Positions 42,904 through 50,190 of a DNA stretch of 64,000 bases are shown one piece after another (within the stretch, counting starts at the first letter, position 1; each line of letters begins with the position of its first letter). The notes below the pieces were generated by a model. It searched no databases and had not been told where the DNA came from. It worked only from the letters and a program-made list of their open reading frames with translations. The position numbers and the translations under genes were made by a program. This stretch comes from Pinibacter aurantiacus (GTDB lineage Bacteria > Bacteroidota > Bacteroidia > Chitinophagales > Chitinophagaceae), in the NCBI RefSeq assembly GCF_019130065.1, contig NZ_JAHSPG010000008.1, positions 248,001 to 312,000 of the forward strand, in the 5' to 3' direction.

Positions 42904-44193
42904 ATGAAAATGAAGAACCTTACCACTGTAATGGCACTTGCGGCAGTGTCTATGCTGGCGAGTTGCGGGAAAGCTGGAAAGTCAAAAGGCGGGTTGCCTA
43001 ATGATGGTCAGTTACATGGCGTAGCCCCAGGCAGTAAGTATATAATGCCAAAACCACCAGGAATGGTTTACATCCCACCGGGAACTTTTCACATGGGACC
43101 TAGTGATGAGGATGTTAACTATGCCTACACTGCGCGCAACAAACAAATTTCAATCAATGGCTTCTGGATGGATGCCACTGAGATTACCAATAATGAGTAC
43201 CGCCAGTTTACCAACTGGGTAAGGGATTCTACTGCTGCAAAACTTATGGGTTTTGTAAAGCAGGATAAGAATGACGGTACAGAACACATTGATTGGGTAA
43301 AAGCAAAAACTATCAAATGGAACGACAAGGCAACGATTGAAAAAATCGACCAAATGATCGTTTCTCCGGAAAACCGCATTTTCGGTAAAAAAGAGATTGA
43401 TGCTGCGAAGTTGATCTTCCACTCAGAAACTTTTGATACCAAAGAAGCCGCACGCCGCGAAAATGCCGGTGTACCACGCTCTAAATTCATCGTTAAAAAA
43501 GATATCAGAATTTATCCTGATACATTGGTTTGGATAAGAGACTTCTCTTATTCTTACAACGAACCAATGACAAAACGTTACTACTCTCACCCTGCATTTG
43601 GTAACTATCCTGTTGTAGGTGTTAGCTGGGTTCAGGCAACTGCATTTTGCGAATGGCGCACAATGTATTTGAACGGATTCCTTACATCTAAAGGCAGAGT
43701 TGGCGAATCTGACTTCAGACTTCCAACAGAAGCTGAGTGGGAATACGCTGCAAGAGGTGGCCGCTCACAATCTATGTATCCTTGGGGTAACTATTACCTG
43801 AGAAACAAAAAAGGTTGTTTGCTGGCAAACTTTAAACCTGGTCGTGGTAACTATCCTGAAGATGGTGGTTTCTACACAGTACGTGCAGATGCTTACTGGC
43901 CTAACGACTTCGGTTTGTACAACATGGCAGGTAACGTATCAGAGTGGACCTCTTCTTTATATTATGAAGGCGGCTACAACTTCCAGCACGATATGAACCC
44001 GGATATCCGTTACAACGCTAAGGATTCAGATCCTCCACGTATGAAACGTAAAGTAATCCGCGGTGGTAGCTGGAAAGATGTTGGTTTCTTCCTCCAAACC
44101 GGTACACGTACATATGAGTACCAGGATACAACTAAATCTTACATTGGTTTCCGTTGCTTGATTGACCTTCCACCATTACAAGGTCGTAAATAA
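42904..44193 (+). CDS. gldK: Type IX secretion/gliding lipoprotein GldK
   Basis: 429 residues from the ATG at 42904. Lipoprotein signal with Cys21 (SMLASC). A formylglycine-generating-enzyme-like fold follows: PPGMVYIPPGTFHMGPSDED, ISINGFWMDATEITNNEYRQ, YPVVGVSWVQATAFCEW, FRLPTEAEWEYAARGG, YNMAGNVSEWTSS, VIRGGSWKDVG, YIGFRC. In GldK/PorK this fold is structural; with GldN it forms the periplasmic ring of the type IX system under the outer membrane. It heads the gldKLMN operon. Confidence 0.96.
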   Translation: MKMKNLTTVMALAAVSMLASCGKAGKSKGGLPNDGQLHGVAPGSKYIMPKPPGMVYIPPGTFHMGPSDEDVNYAYTARNKQISINGFWMDATEITNNEYRQFTNWVRDSTAAKLMGFVKQDKNDGTEHIDWVKAKTIKWNDKATIEKIDQMIVSPENRIFGKKEIDAAKLIFHSETFDTKEAARRENAGVPRSKFIVKKDIRIYPDTLVWIRDFSYSYNEPMTKRYYSHPAFGNYPVVGVSWVQATAFCEWRTMYLNGFLTSKGRVGESDFRLPTEAEWEYAARGGRSQSMYPWGNYYLRNKKGCLLANFKPGRGNYPEDGGFYTVRADAYWPNDFGLYNMAGNVSEWTSSLYYEGGYNFQHDMNPDIRYNAKDSDPPRMKRKVIRGGSWKDVGFFLQTGTRTYEYQDTTKSYIGFRCLIDLPPLQGRK

Positions 44194-44297
44194 ATAAAAA
44201 GTAGTACTTACAAAATTTTCGTAACAAAGTCACGTTATTTTAAAAAACAATATTCCTTAAACCCATTTTAGAATTAAACCTTAAAAATTAAAATATT

Positions 44298-45065
44298 ATG
44301 GCGGGAGCATCAAAATCAACAGAAAGAATCGTTAACGTAATTGTGTGCGTGGGTGCAGCAGTTGTAATCTTCGGAGCTTGGGCGAAAATCCTGCACAAGC
44401 CAATCGCTGACTTCATGTTGACAGTTGGTCTATTAACAGAAGCTTTGATCTTTATCGTGTACGCTTTCTTACCGCCTCCAGGTGGTGAAATGGCTGCCAT
44501 CGCAGAAGCTTTGCCTAAAATGGCTGGCGGCGCTGGTTCTGGTAACCCTGCTTTGCAAGGTTTGGACAAAATGATGCAAGAAGCTGACATCACTCCTGCT
44601 AACCTGAAAAAATTGGGCGAAAGCTTCAACAAATTGGGTACTACAGTAAATCAAATTAAAGACGCTAGCGATGTAGTTACTGCTACAAGCGACTACGCTG
44701 TAAAAACTAAAGAAGCTTCTGCTGCTTTGGGTAGCATGAAAGATGCTTACTTGAAATCTGCTGCTACAATGCAGTCTTTCAACGAAGCTTCTGAGTCTAC
44801 AAAACAGTTCCACGGTCAAGTACAGGTTTTGACTAAAAACTTGTCTTCTCTGAATACTATTTACGAATTAGAATTGCAAGATACCAACAACCACCTGAAA
44901 GCAATGAACGCTTTCTACAACAACTTGTCCCAGGCTTCTCAGGCTATGTCTGGTAGCGTAGCTGATGCTAAGAAAACTCAAGAGCAAATTTCATTGCTTG
45001 CGAAAAACCTTGGCAACCTGAACCAGGTTTATGGTAACATGTTAAGCGCAATGCAAGGCAGATAA
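44298..45065 (+). CDS. gldL: Type IX secretion/gliding motor protein GldL
   Basis: 255 residues. Two transmembrane helices at the N-terminus (VNVIVCVGAAVVIFGAWAKI; MLTVGLLTEALIFIVYAFLP), the second with the buried Glu (TEALIF) important for proton use in this family. A long cytoplasmic coiled-coil region follows (LKKLGESFNKLGTTVNQIKD; LLAKNLGNLNQVYGNMLSAM). GldL and GldM form the proton-driven rotary motor of type IX secretion and gliding. It lies 104 bases after gldK and 75 bases before gldM. Confidence 0.95.
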   Translation: MAGASKSTERIVNVIVCVGAAVVIFGAWAKILHKPIADFMLTVGLLTEALIFIVYAFLPPPGGEMAAIAEALPKMAGGAGSGNPALQGLDKMMQEADITPANLKKLGESFNKLGTTVNQIKDASDVVTATSDYAVKTKEASAALGSMKDAYLKSAATMQSFNEASESTKQFHGQVQVLTKNLSSLNTIYELELQDTNNHLKAMNAFYNNLSQASQAMSGSVADAKKTQEQISLLAKNLGNLNQVYGNMLSAMQGR

Positions 45066-45140
45066 TTAAAACAATCTCCCTTATATCATTAACATTAGTT
45101 TGTATTTAAACAGGATTACTAATTTCTAAAATCATTATCC

Positions 45141-46712
45141 ATGGCTTTACCTAAAGAGCCCAGGCAGAAGATGATCAACATGATGTATTTGGTGCTTACA
45201 GCATTGCTGGCACTGAACGTATCAGCGGAGATCCTGAATGCCTTCAGAACCGTAAATAACAGTATCAGTACCGCGAACGGCGTTATTGACGCAAAAAATA
45301 AAACAGTTTACGAATCATTCGATGCTTTAGCAAAGGATCCGCAAACTGAAGCAAATGCTAAAAAGTGGCAGCCTCTTGCTCAGGAAGCGCAAAAGTTGTC
45401 TGCTGACATGAACACCTATCTTGATGGCCTGAAACTGACATTAAAACAAGAATCTGGCTTGCATCAGGTAGACGGTGTTGAAGAGTTCAAAGAGGACAAT
45501 ATTGATGCTCCTTCAAGATTATTCGATACAAAAGGAGAAGGTCCTAAACTTCAACAAAAGTTGACTGAATTCAAGACGAATTTGTTGAATGTGCTTGATC
45601 CAAGCAAATTCCCTGGTGAAACAGCTTTGCAAAAAGAAATCACTGAAGAAAAAGAAAGACTTACTAAGACATTACCATTGGATTTGGCTATTCCTGCCTC
45701 TCATTCAGGTAATTCAAGTAACAACTGGACTCAGGCTTACTTCCACATGACGCCAACAATCGCGGCATTGACAATCCTGAGCAAATTCCAGAATGATGTT
45801 AAGAATTCTGAATCACAAGTTGCTGACTATTGCTTAAGCAAAGTTGGTTCTGTGAAGGTTATTTTTAACAAATTTGACGCAATTGTTGGAACAAATTCAA
45901 CCTACCTGATGCCAGGACAAGAGCTTGAAATATCTGCTGGTATCGGTGCTTACAGCGACGCTGTAAAACCAACCGTTACAATTAATGGCGCAGTTGTTCC
46001 ATTAAATAGTGATGGTCGCGCAATATTTAAAAAGCAAGTGAGTGGAGTAGGTGAGCAGTCTGTAGCTGTGCATGTTAATTACACTAAACCAGATGGCACT
46101 CAGGGCGTTTCTGACAGGGTTATTAAATACACAGTTGGTCAACCTTCAGGTGCATCAGTGTTCCTTGAAAAAATGAACGTAATGTACATTGGTGTTGAAA
46201 ACCCTCTGATGGTATCTGCAGGTTCTGCAGGTAAAGAAAAAATGAGTGTTTCTTTCACTGGTGGTTCTATCACTTCTGCCGGTGGTGACAGATATGTTGC
46301 TAAACCAACACAAGCTGGCCCTGCTGAAGTAAGAGTAACTGTTGAAGGTAAAACCTCTACTTTCCCAATGCGTTGTAAAATCCTTCCTGACCCAACTGCA
46401 ATGGTTGGTACAAACAAAGGCGGTTCAATTTCATCCGCATTGTTCAAAGCTCAGGGTGGTATGTTTGCCCGCTTGCTGGAATCAGAGTTCGACGTAAAAT
46501 TTGAAGTACTTAGCTATAAATTAGGTGCAAACGGTGGTGCATTCGGTACCTATCAGGAAGCAGCAAACGAAGGTCCACGCTGGACTGGTAAAGCCTCTGA
46601 TATCGTAACTCGTGCAACTCCTGGTAGCTCAATATTTTTTGATCAGATTCGTGTGAAAGGTCCCGATGGTAAAGTAAGGGAACTTCCTGGAATCTTCTTT
46701 AACTTGAAATAA
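45141..46712 (+). CDS. gldM: Type IX secretion/gliding motor protein GldM
   Basis: 523 residues. The conserved start LPKEPRQKMINMMYLVLTAL then LALNVSAEILNAF contains the single transmembrane helix with an acidic residue. A helical D1 domain (to about 220) is followed by Ig-like D2-D4 domains (VGTNSTYLMPGQELEISAGI; VFLEKMNVMYIGVENPLMVS) reaching through the periplasm to the GldK/GldN ring. The length matches the family (about 515-525). The C-terminus ELPGIFFNLK is typical. Confidence 0.96.
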   Translation: MALPKEPRQKMINMMYLVLTALLALNVSAEILNAFRTVNNSISTANGVIDAKNKTVYESFDALAKDPQTEANAKKWQPLAQEAQKLSADMNTYLDGLKLTLKQESGLHQVDGVEEFKEDNIDAPSRLFDTKGEGPKLQQKLTEFKTNLLNVLDPSKFPGETALQKEITEEKERLTKTLPLDLAIPASHSGNSSNNWTQAYFHMTPTIAALTILSKFQNDVKNSESQVADYCLSKVGSVKVIFNKFDAIVGTNSTYLMPGQELEISAGIGAYSDAVKPTVTINGAVVPLNSDGRAIFKKQVSGVGEQSVAVHVNYTKPDGTQGVSDRVIKYTVGQPSGASVFLEKMNVMYIGVENPLMVSAGSAGKEKMSVSFTGGSITSAGGDRYVAKPTQAGPAEVRVTVEGKTSTFPMRCKILPDPTAMVGTNKGGSISSALFKAQGGMFARLLESEFDVKFEVLSYKLGANGGAFGTYQEAANEGPRWTGKASDIVTRATPGSSIFFDQIRVKGPDGKVRELPGIFFNLK

Positions 46713-46726
46713 TAGAAAAGACGATT

Positions 46727-47776
46727 ATGAAGAAATCCATCATCCGGTTGAGTTTGTTAGCTGTTGTGTTTGCACTGGCAACTAATATTGCCGATGCGCA
46801 ACAAACGAAGCCTAAATCGCGTGCCAAGACAACGCGTGGTAAAGCTTCAACTACAAAAAGCAAAAAGCCAACTACAACCAGTAAGAATAATAATCAAACG
46901 GCTATTAATACAGCTCCGCCTAAAGATACAACTGCACCTCTTCCAGAGGCGCAGCTAGATCTGCCTGTGGTTCGTAAATCACTGCGTAACGATAACGCAG
47001 TTGAGCGCAACCTTGTAAAAGACAGAACGCCTTTGGCATATGAGCATATCCGTGAGGATGATGCGGTTTATCGCCAGAGAGTTTGGAGAGAACTGGACGT
47101 TCACGAAAAAATGAACCTTCCGTTCGTTTACAAAGCAGACGACGACAACGGTAACCAACGTTTCATCAATATTTTGCTGGCTAGCATTAAAAGTGGTGAT
47201 ATCACTGCATTCAGCGCTATCGATGATCGCTTTACCACTCCAATCACCATTAAAGAGATCACAGAGCAGCTTGTGGGTAAACCTAAAGTTGTACAGATCC
47301 CTGACTGGAACAAAGATCCTGATGGTTCAAAAGGTATCACTAAAGATTCTGTGATCGTAGAACAATTCGATCCTGAAGCAGTTGAAAAATACTGGGTAAA
47401 AGAAGAAGTGGTATTCGATAAAGAGTCATCTCGTCTTTACACAAGAATCCTGGGTATCGCTCCTTTGAAAACTATCAAAAACACTGATGGTTCTTTCAGA
47501 GACGTAACACCGATATTCTGGGTTTACTATCCTGACTTACGTCCGATGTTGGCTAAGTACGAAGCTTACAACGGTAAAAACTATGGTGCAAGAATGAGCT
47601 GGGAAGAGCTTTTCGAAAGCCGTATGTTTGCAAGCAGAATTATTAAATCTACAATCGATAACCCGATGGATCAGTACATCAGCGGTTATGTAAAAGATGA
47701 CATCCTGCGTTTGCTGGAAGGCGAAAACATTAAAGAGAAAATCTTTAACTACGAGCAGGACCTGTGGTCATACTAA
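46727..47776 (+). CDS. gldN: Type IX secretion/gliding protein GldN
   Basis: A 349-residue precursor with signal peptide (LSLLAVVFALATNIADAQ) and a basic, Lys/Thr-rich low-complexity linker to about residue 65. The conserved domain includes EHIREDDAVYRQRVWRELDV, HEKMNLPF, IWVYYP-like TPIFWVYYPDLRPMLAKYEA and a C-terminal IKEKIFNYEQDLWSY. GldN/PorN forms the ring with GldK. It starts 14 bases after gldM and ends at a strong terminator, closing the operon. Confidence 0.95.
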   Translation: MKKSIIRLSLLAVVFALATNIADAQQTKPKSRAKTTRGKASTTKSKKPTTTSKNNNQTAINTAPPKDTTAPLPEAQLDLPVVRKSLRNDNAVERNLVKDRTPLAYEHIREDDAVYRQRVWRELDVHEKMNLPFVYKADDDNGNQRFINILLASIKSGDITAFSAIDDRFTTPITIKEITEQLVGKPKVVQIPDWNKDPDGSKGITKDSVIVEQFDPEAVEKYWVKEEVVFDKESSRLYTRILGIAPLKTIKNTDGSFRDVTPIFWVYYPDLRPMLAKYEAYNGKNYGARMSWEELFESRMFASRIIKSTIDNPMDQYISGYVKDDILRLLEGENIKEKIFNYEQDLWSY

Positions 47777-47802
47777 AAAAAGATAAATAACCAATTATAA
47801 AA

Positions 47803-47832
47803 AAATACCCACTTGTGGGTATTTTTTTTTGC
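47803..47832 (+). terminator. Rho-independent terminator after gldN
   Basis: Stem ATACCCAC/GTGGGTAT followed by nine T; A-rich on the left. Confidence 0.85.
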
Positions 47833-47939
47833 ATTCCATTTGGTATTTTTACAACGGTTTTTCATAGGATATTGGATTTTAAAAACGGGGCTGGATTTTT
47901 ATCCTGGCCCCTTTTTATTTTAATGGCGGCATGCGCGAT

Positions 47940-48000
47940 TTTCGTACAGACAAGGCAATGCGAATTTCGTACAGACAAGGCAATGCCTTGTCTCTACAAT
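47940..48000. repeat. ACAGACAAGGCAATG palindromic repeat
   Basis: Two direct copies of CGTACAGACAAGGCAATG, the second continuing into the inverse CCTTGTCTCTAC so that GACAAGGCAATGCCTTGTC forms a hairpin. Its GTCTCTAC end relates it to the GTAGAGAC family. The rest of 47833-48099 has no ORF of note. Confidence 0.6.
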
Positions 48001-48099
48001 ATGACACGCTGTATTTTGGCTTTTAATTTGCCAACGTTTTAAACTAAATACAATTCCAACGGTCAATTAAATCAAATTGCTTAACGAGCAACTTAATCT

Positions 48100-48651
48100 A
48101 TGGCAATTATTCTGCACGACAATGAATTGCTGTTACAATTCCATAATCCTGAAACCCGGGAAAAGGCATTTGCGGCAATAATTAAAAAATATCAGGAAAA
48201 ACTCTATTGGCACATCAGAAGGATGGTAGTGGAACATGAAGACGCCAATGATGTTTTGCAAAACGTTTTTATCAGAATCTGGAAAGGGCTCGACAATTTC
48301 CGTGAAGATTCGCAGCTTTATACTTGGTTATACAGAATTGCAACCAATGAATGTCTTTCGTTCATCGAGTTGCAAAAGAAAAAGGCGACCGTGTCATTTG
48401 AGGATGTGGAATCAAGCCTGAGCAACCGCATTAAAGCCGATAAGAATTTTGACGCTAATAAACTGGAATGGAAATTACAGCTAGCTATCCAGCAACTTCC
48501 TGAAAAACAAAGAGTTGTATTCAATCTGCGTTATTATGATGAAATGCCTTATGAAGAAATGAGCAGGGTTCTGGAGACGTCTGAAGGTGCTTTAAAGGCT
48601 TCTTATCACCACGCAGTGAAAAAAATTGAAGATTATATCCTGAACCATTAA
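48100..48651 (+). CDS. ECF-type RNA polymerase sigma factor
   Basis: 183 residues. Region 2: YWHIRRMVVEHEDANDVLQN, VFIRIWKGLDNFREDSQLYT, WLYRIATNECLSFI. Region 4: LPEKQRVVFNLRYYDEMPYE, EMSRVLETSEGALKASYHHA. It is closest in look to the RpoE-like Bacteroidota group. It starts an operon with a membrane protein (35-base gap) that looks like an anti-sigma factor and a periplasmic Spy-like protein, a typical envelope-stress arrangement. Confidence 0.92.
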   Translation: MAIILHDNELLLQFHNPETREKAFAAIIKKYQEKLYWHIRRMVVEHEDANDVLQNVFIRIWKGLDNFREDSQLYTWLYRIATNECLSFIELQKKKATVSFEDVESSLSNRIKADKNFDANKLEWKLQLAIQQLPEKQRVVFNLRYYDEMPYEEMSRVLETSEGALKASYHHAVKKIEDYILNH

Positions 48652-48685
48652 ACCTATGCAGAAAAAATTTATCTTATAAACAGTT

Positions 48686-49465
48686 ATGACACGTGACAGG
48701 TACATATTGAACGAATTATTTGAGATTAGCCCCGTTGTTACAAACATTTCCCACCAGATGCCCTACGAGGTGCCGGCCGGATATTTTGACAAACTGCCGG
48801 AGATTATCATGGAAATGATTGCCAATGAGCAATATGAGTCTGTTTCTGGCGAATTGCAGTCCTTGTCGCCATTGCTTAGCGGAATTTCCAGGACCACTCC
48901 TTACGAAGTAAGCCAGGACTACTTCAATGATCTTTCAACCAATGTTTTAGCAGGTGCAAATGCAATAGATTTTGTCAACAATGAATTGGAAAATCTTCCG
49001 TCATTCTTGGAAGATCTTAAGCATAAACAAACATATAGTACGCCGGAAGGGTATTTTGAAGCATTGCCCGGAGCGATTTTCAAGGAATTGAAAATTGAAC
49101 AGGTGGCTACGCAGCAAGAAGCAAAAGTTGTAAAAGGAAATTTTTCCAATAATATTTTCAAATATGCGGCTGCTGCTGCAATAATTGGTTTTGTGTTTAT
49201 TGCCGGCTGGTTGTTTTTGGGAAATAAACAAGTGGCACCGGGCAATACAGGTATCGCAGCGATTGAAACAGAGGTGAAGGCCGTTAGTGACAGTGACTTG
49301 AACAACTTTGTGGAAAAGAACACACTTGGCGGAAGCCTGGCGCTTTACACAGACAGCACACAATTGGCTGATGATGATGTGAAGTATATGCTGGCAGACG
49401 TTTCTGATGCAGATTTACAACAATATTTATACGAACAGACAGGTACTAAGGTTATTACAAACTAA
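48686..49465 (+). CDS. Putative anti-sigma factor with triplicated GYF motif
   Basis: 259 residues. The cytoplasmic half holds three repeats of about 35 residues at about 10-44, 56-90 and 100-134. Each has an E-L-x-x-(L/I)-(S/P)-x-(V/L)-(V/L) lead and a Y-x-x-(P/S)-x-x-Y-F-x-x-L core: PYEVPAGYFDKLPEIIM, PYEVSQDYFNDLSTNVL and TYSTPEGYFEALPGAIF. One transmembrane helix follows (about 160-178, AAAAAIIGFVFIAGWLFLG), then a periplasmic tail of about 80 residues. Position after the sigma gene and single-pass topology suggest an anti-sigma factor (inference); no classical zinc anti-sigma motif is present. Confidence 0.72.
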   Translation: MTRDRYILNELFEISPVVTNISHQMPYEVPAGYFDKLPEIIMEMIANEQYESVSGELQSLSPLLSGISRTTPYEVSQDYFNDLSTNVLAGANAIDFVNNELENLPSFLEDLKHKQTYSTPEGYFEALPGAIFKELKIEQVATQQEAKVVKGNFSNNIFKYAAAAAIIGFVFIAGWLFLGNKQVAPGNTGIAAIETEVKAVSDSDLNNFVEKNTLGGSLALYTDSTQLADDDVKYMLADVSDADLQQYLYEQTGTKVITN

Positions 49466-49514
49466 GCATAACAAATCTTTCAAAAGAAAAATTATCTTAG
49501 CACAATTAACGACG

Positions 49515-49910
49515 ATGAAAAAAATTTTACTATTACTAACTTTTTCCTTTTTGATAACAATCCTTCATGCTCAGGATAAACAACCCCGTCCCGGCAGTAA
49601 GATTGAAGCGATGAAAATCGCCTACATAACCAATAAAATAAACCTGAGCACTGAAGAAGCACAAAAGTTCTGGCCGATTTATAACAAATATGCGGCAGAG
49701 ATCAGAGAAGTGTATTTGCAAAACAGGGGAGGAGATGAAGTGGCACTGGAAGAAAAAATTGTTGAGGTAAGAAAAAAATATAGATCACAATTTCAAACCG
49801 TGTTGTCTGACGAAAGAGTGAACCAGTTTTTTAAAGCGGATAAAGAATTTAATGCTATGGCGCAACGTGAGATCATGGAACGGAGGCAACAGAAAAAGCA
49901 ACAAAATTAA
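49515..49910 (+). CDS. Small periplasmic Spy/CpxP-like protein
   Basis: 131 residues from the ATG at 49515; the frame extends upstream into the previous gene without a better start. Signal peptide (ILLLLTFSFLITILHAQ), then an all-helical charged domain: AMKIAYITNKINLSTEEAQK, FWPIYNKYAAEIREVYLQN, EEKIVEVRKKYRSQFQTVLS. The LSTEEAQKFWPIYNKY stretch is common in Bacteroidota sensor-of-stress proteins next to ECF sigma genes. It is probably the periplasmic sensor or chaperone of the operon. A terminator follows. Confidence 0.78.
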   Translation: MKKILLLLTFSFLITILHAQDKQPRPGSKIEAMKIAYITNKINLSTEEAQKFWPIYNKYAAEIREVYLQNRGGDEVALEEKIVEVRKKYRSQFQTVLSDERVNQFFKADKEFNAMAQREIMERRQQKKQQN

Positions 49911-49952
49911 AATCGATAACTTTTTGGGTGTTTCATAGATTAATGAAAAGCA

Positions 49953-49983
49953 GAGGTCGGCGCGTGTAGTGCCGACTTTTTTG
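49953..49983 (+). terminator. Rho-independent terminator of the sigma-factor operon
   Basis: Stem GTCGGC/GCCGAC (49956-49961 and 49971-49976), followed by six T. Confidence 0.8.
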
Positions 49984-49996
49984 TGGGGAAGAACGA

Positions 49997-50190
49997 CCGG
50001 TGGCCGGTGGCCAGCAGCCTGTAACCGTTGCTTTTTGTGCGGCTTTGCCTATCGGCATTTGAACTTCTTAAAGTGCGGATTGATCAACTTTTACGCCGGC
50101 GTGTTGCACACAAACACTGGCCACCGGAATCTGGCCACCGGCCACTATTCCCTAACAACTCTCAATTCTCCACTCTCCACTCTCCACTCA
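49997..50190. repeat. CCGGTGGCC inverted repeat followed by a TTGAGAG/GGAGAGT heptamer arm
   Basis: Arms CCGGTGGCCGGTGGCCAG (49997-50014) and CTGGCCACCGG...CTGGCCACCGGCCAC (50117-50145). They are followed by AACTCTCAATTCTCCACTCT.. heptamers running to the stop of the next minus-strand gene at 50188. An open frame across the region is spurious. Confidence 0.75.

Noticed and set aside
42904-44193. Sulfatase-modifying (formylglycine-generating) enzyme
   Set aside because: The fold is the same, but the lipoprotein signal and the gldLMN genes behind it identify GldK.
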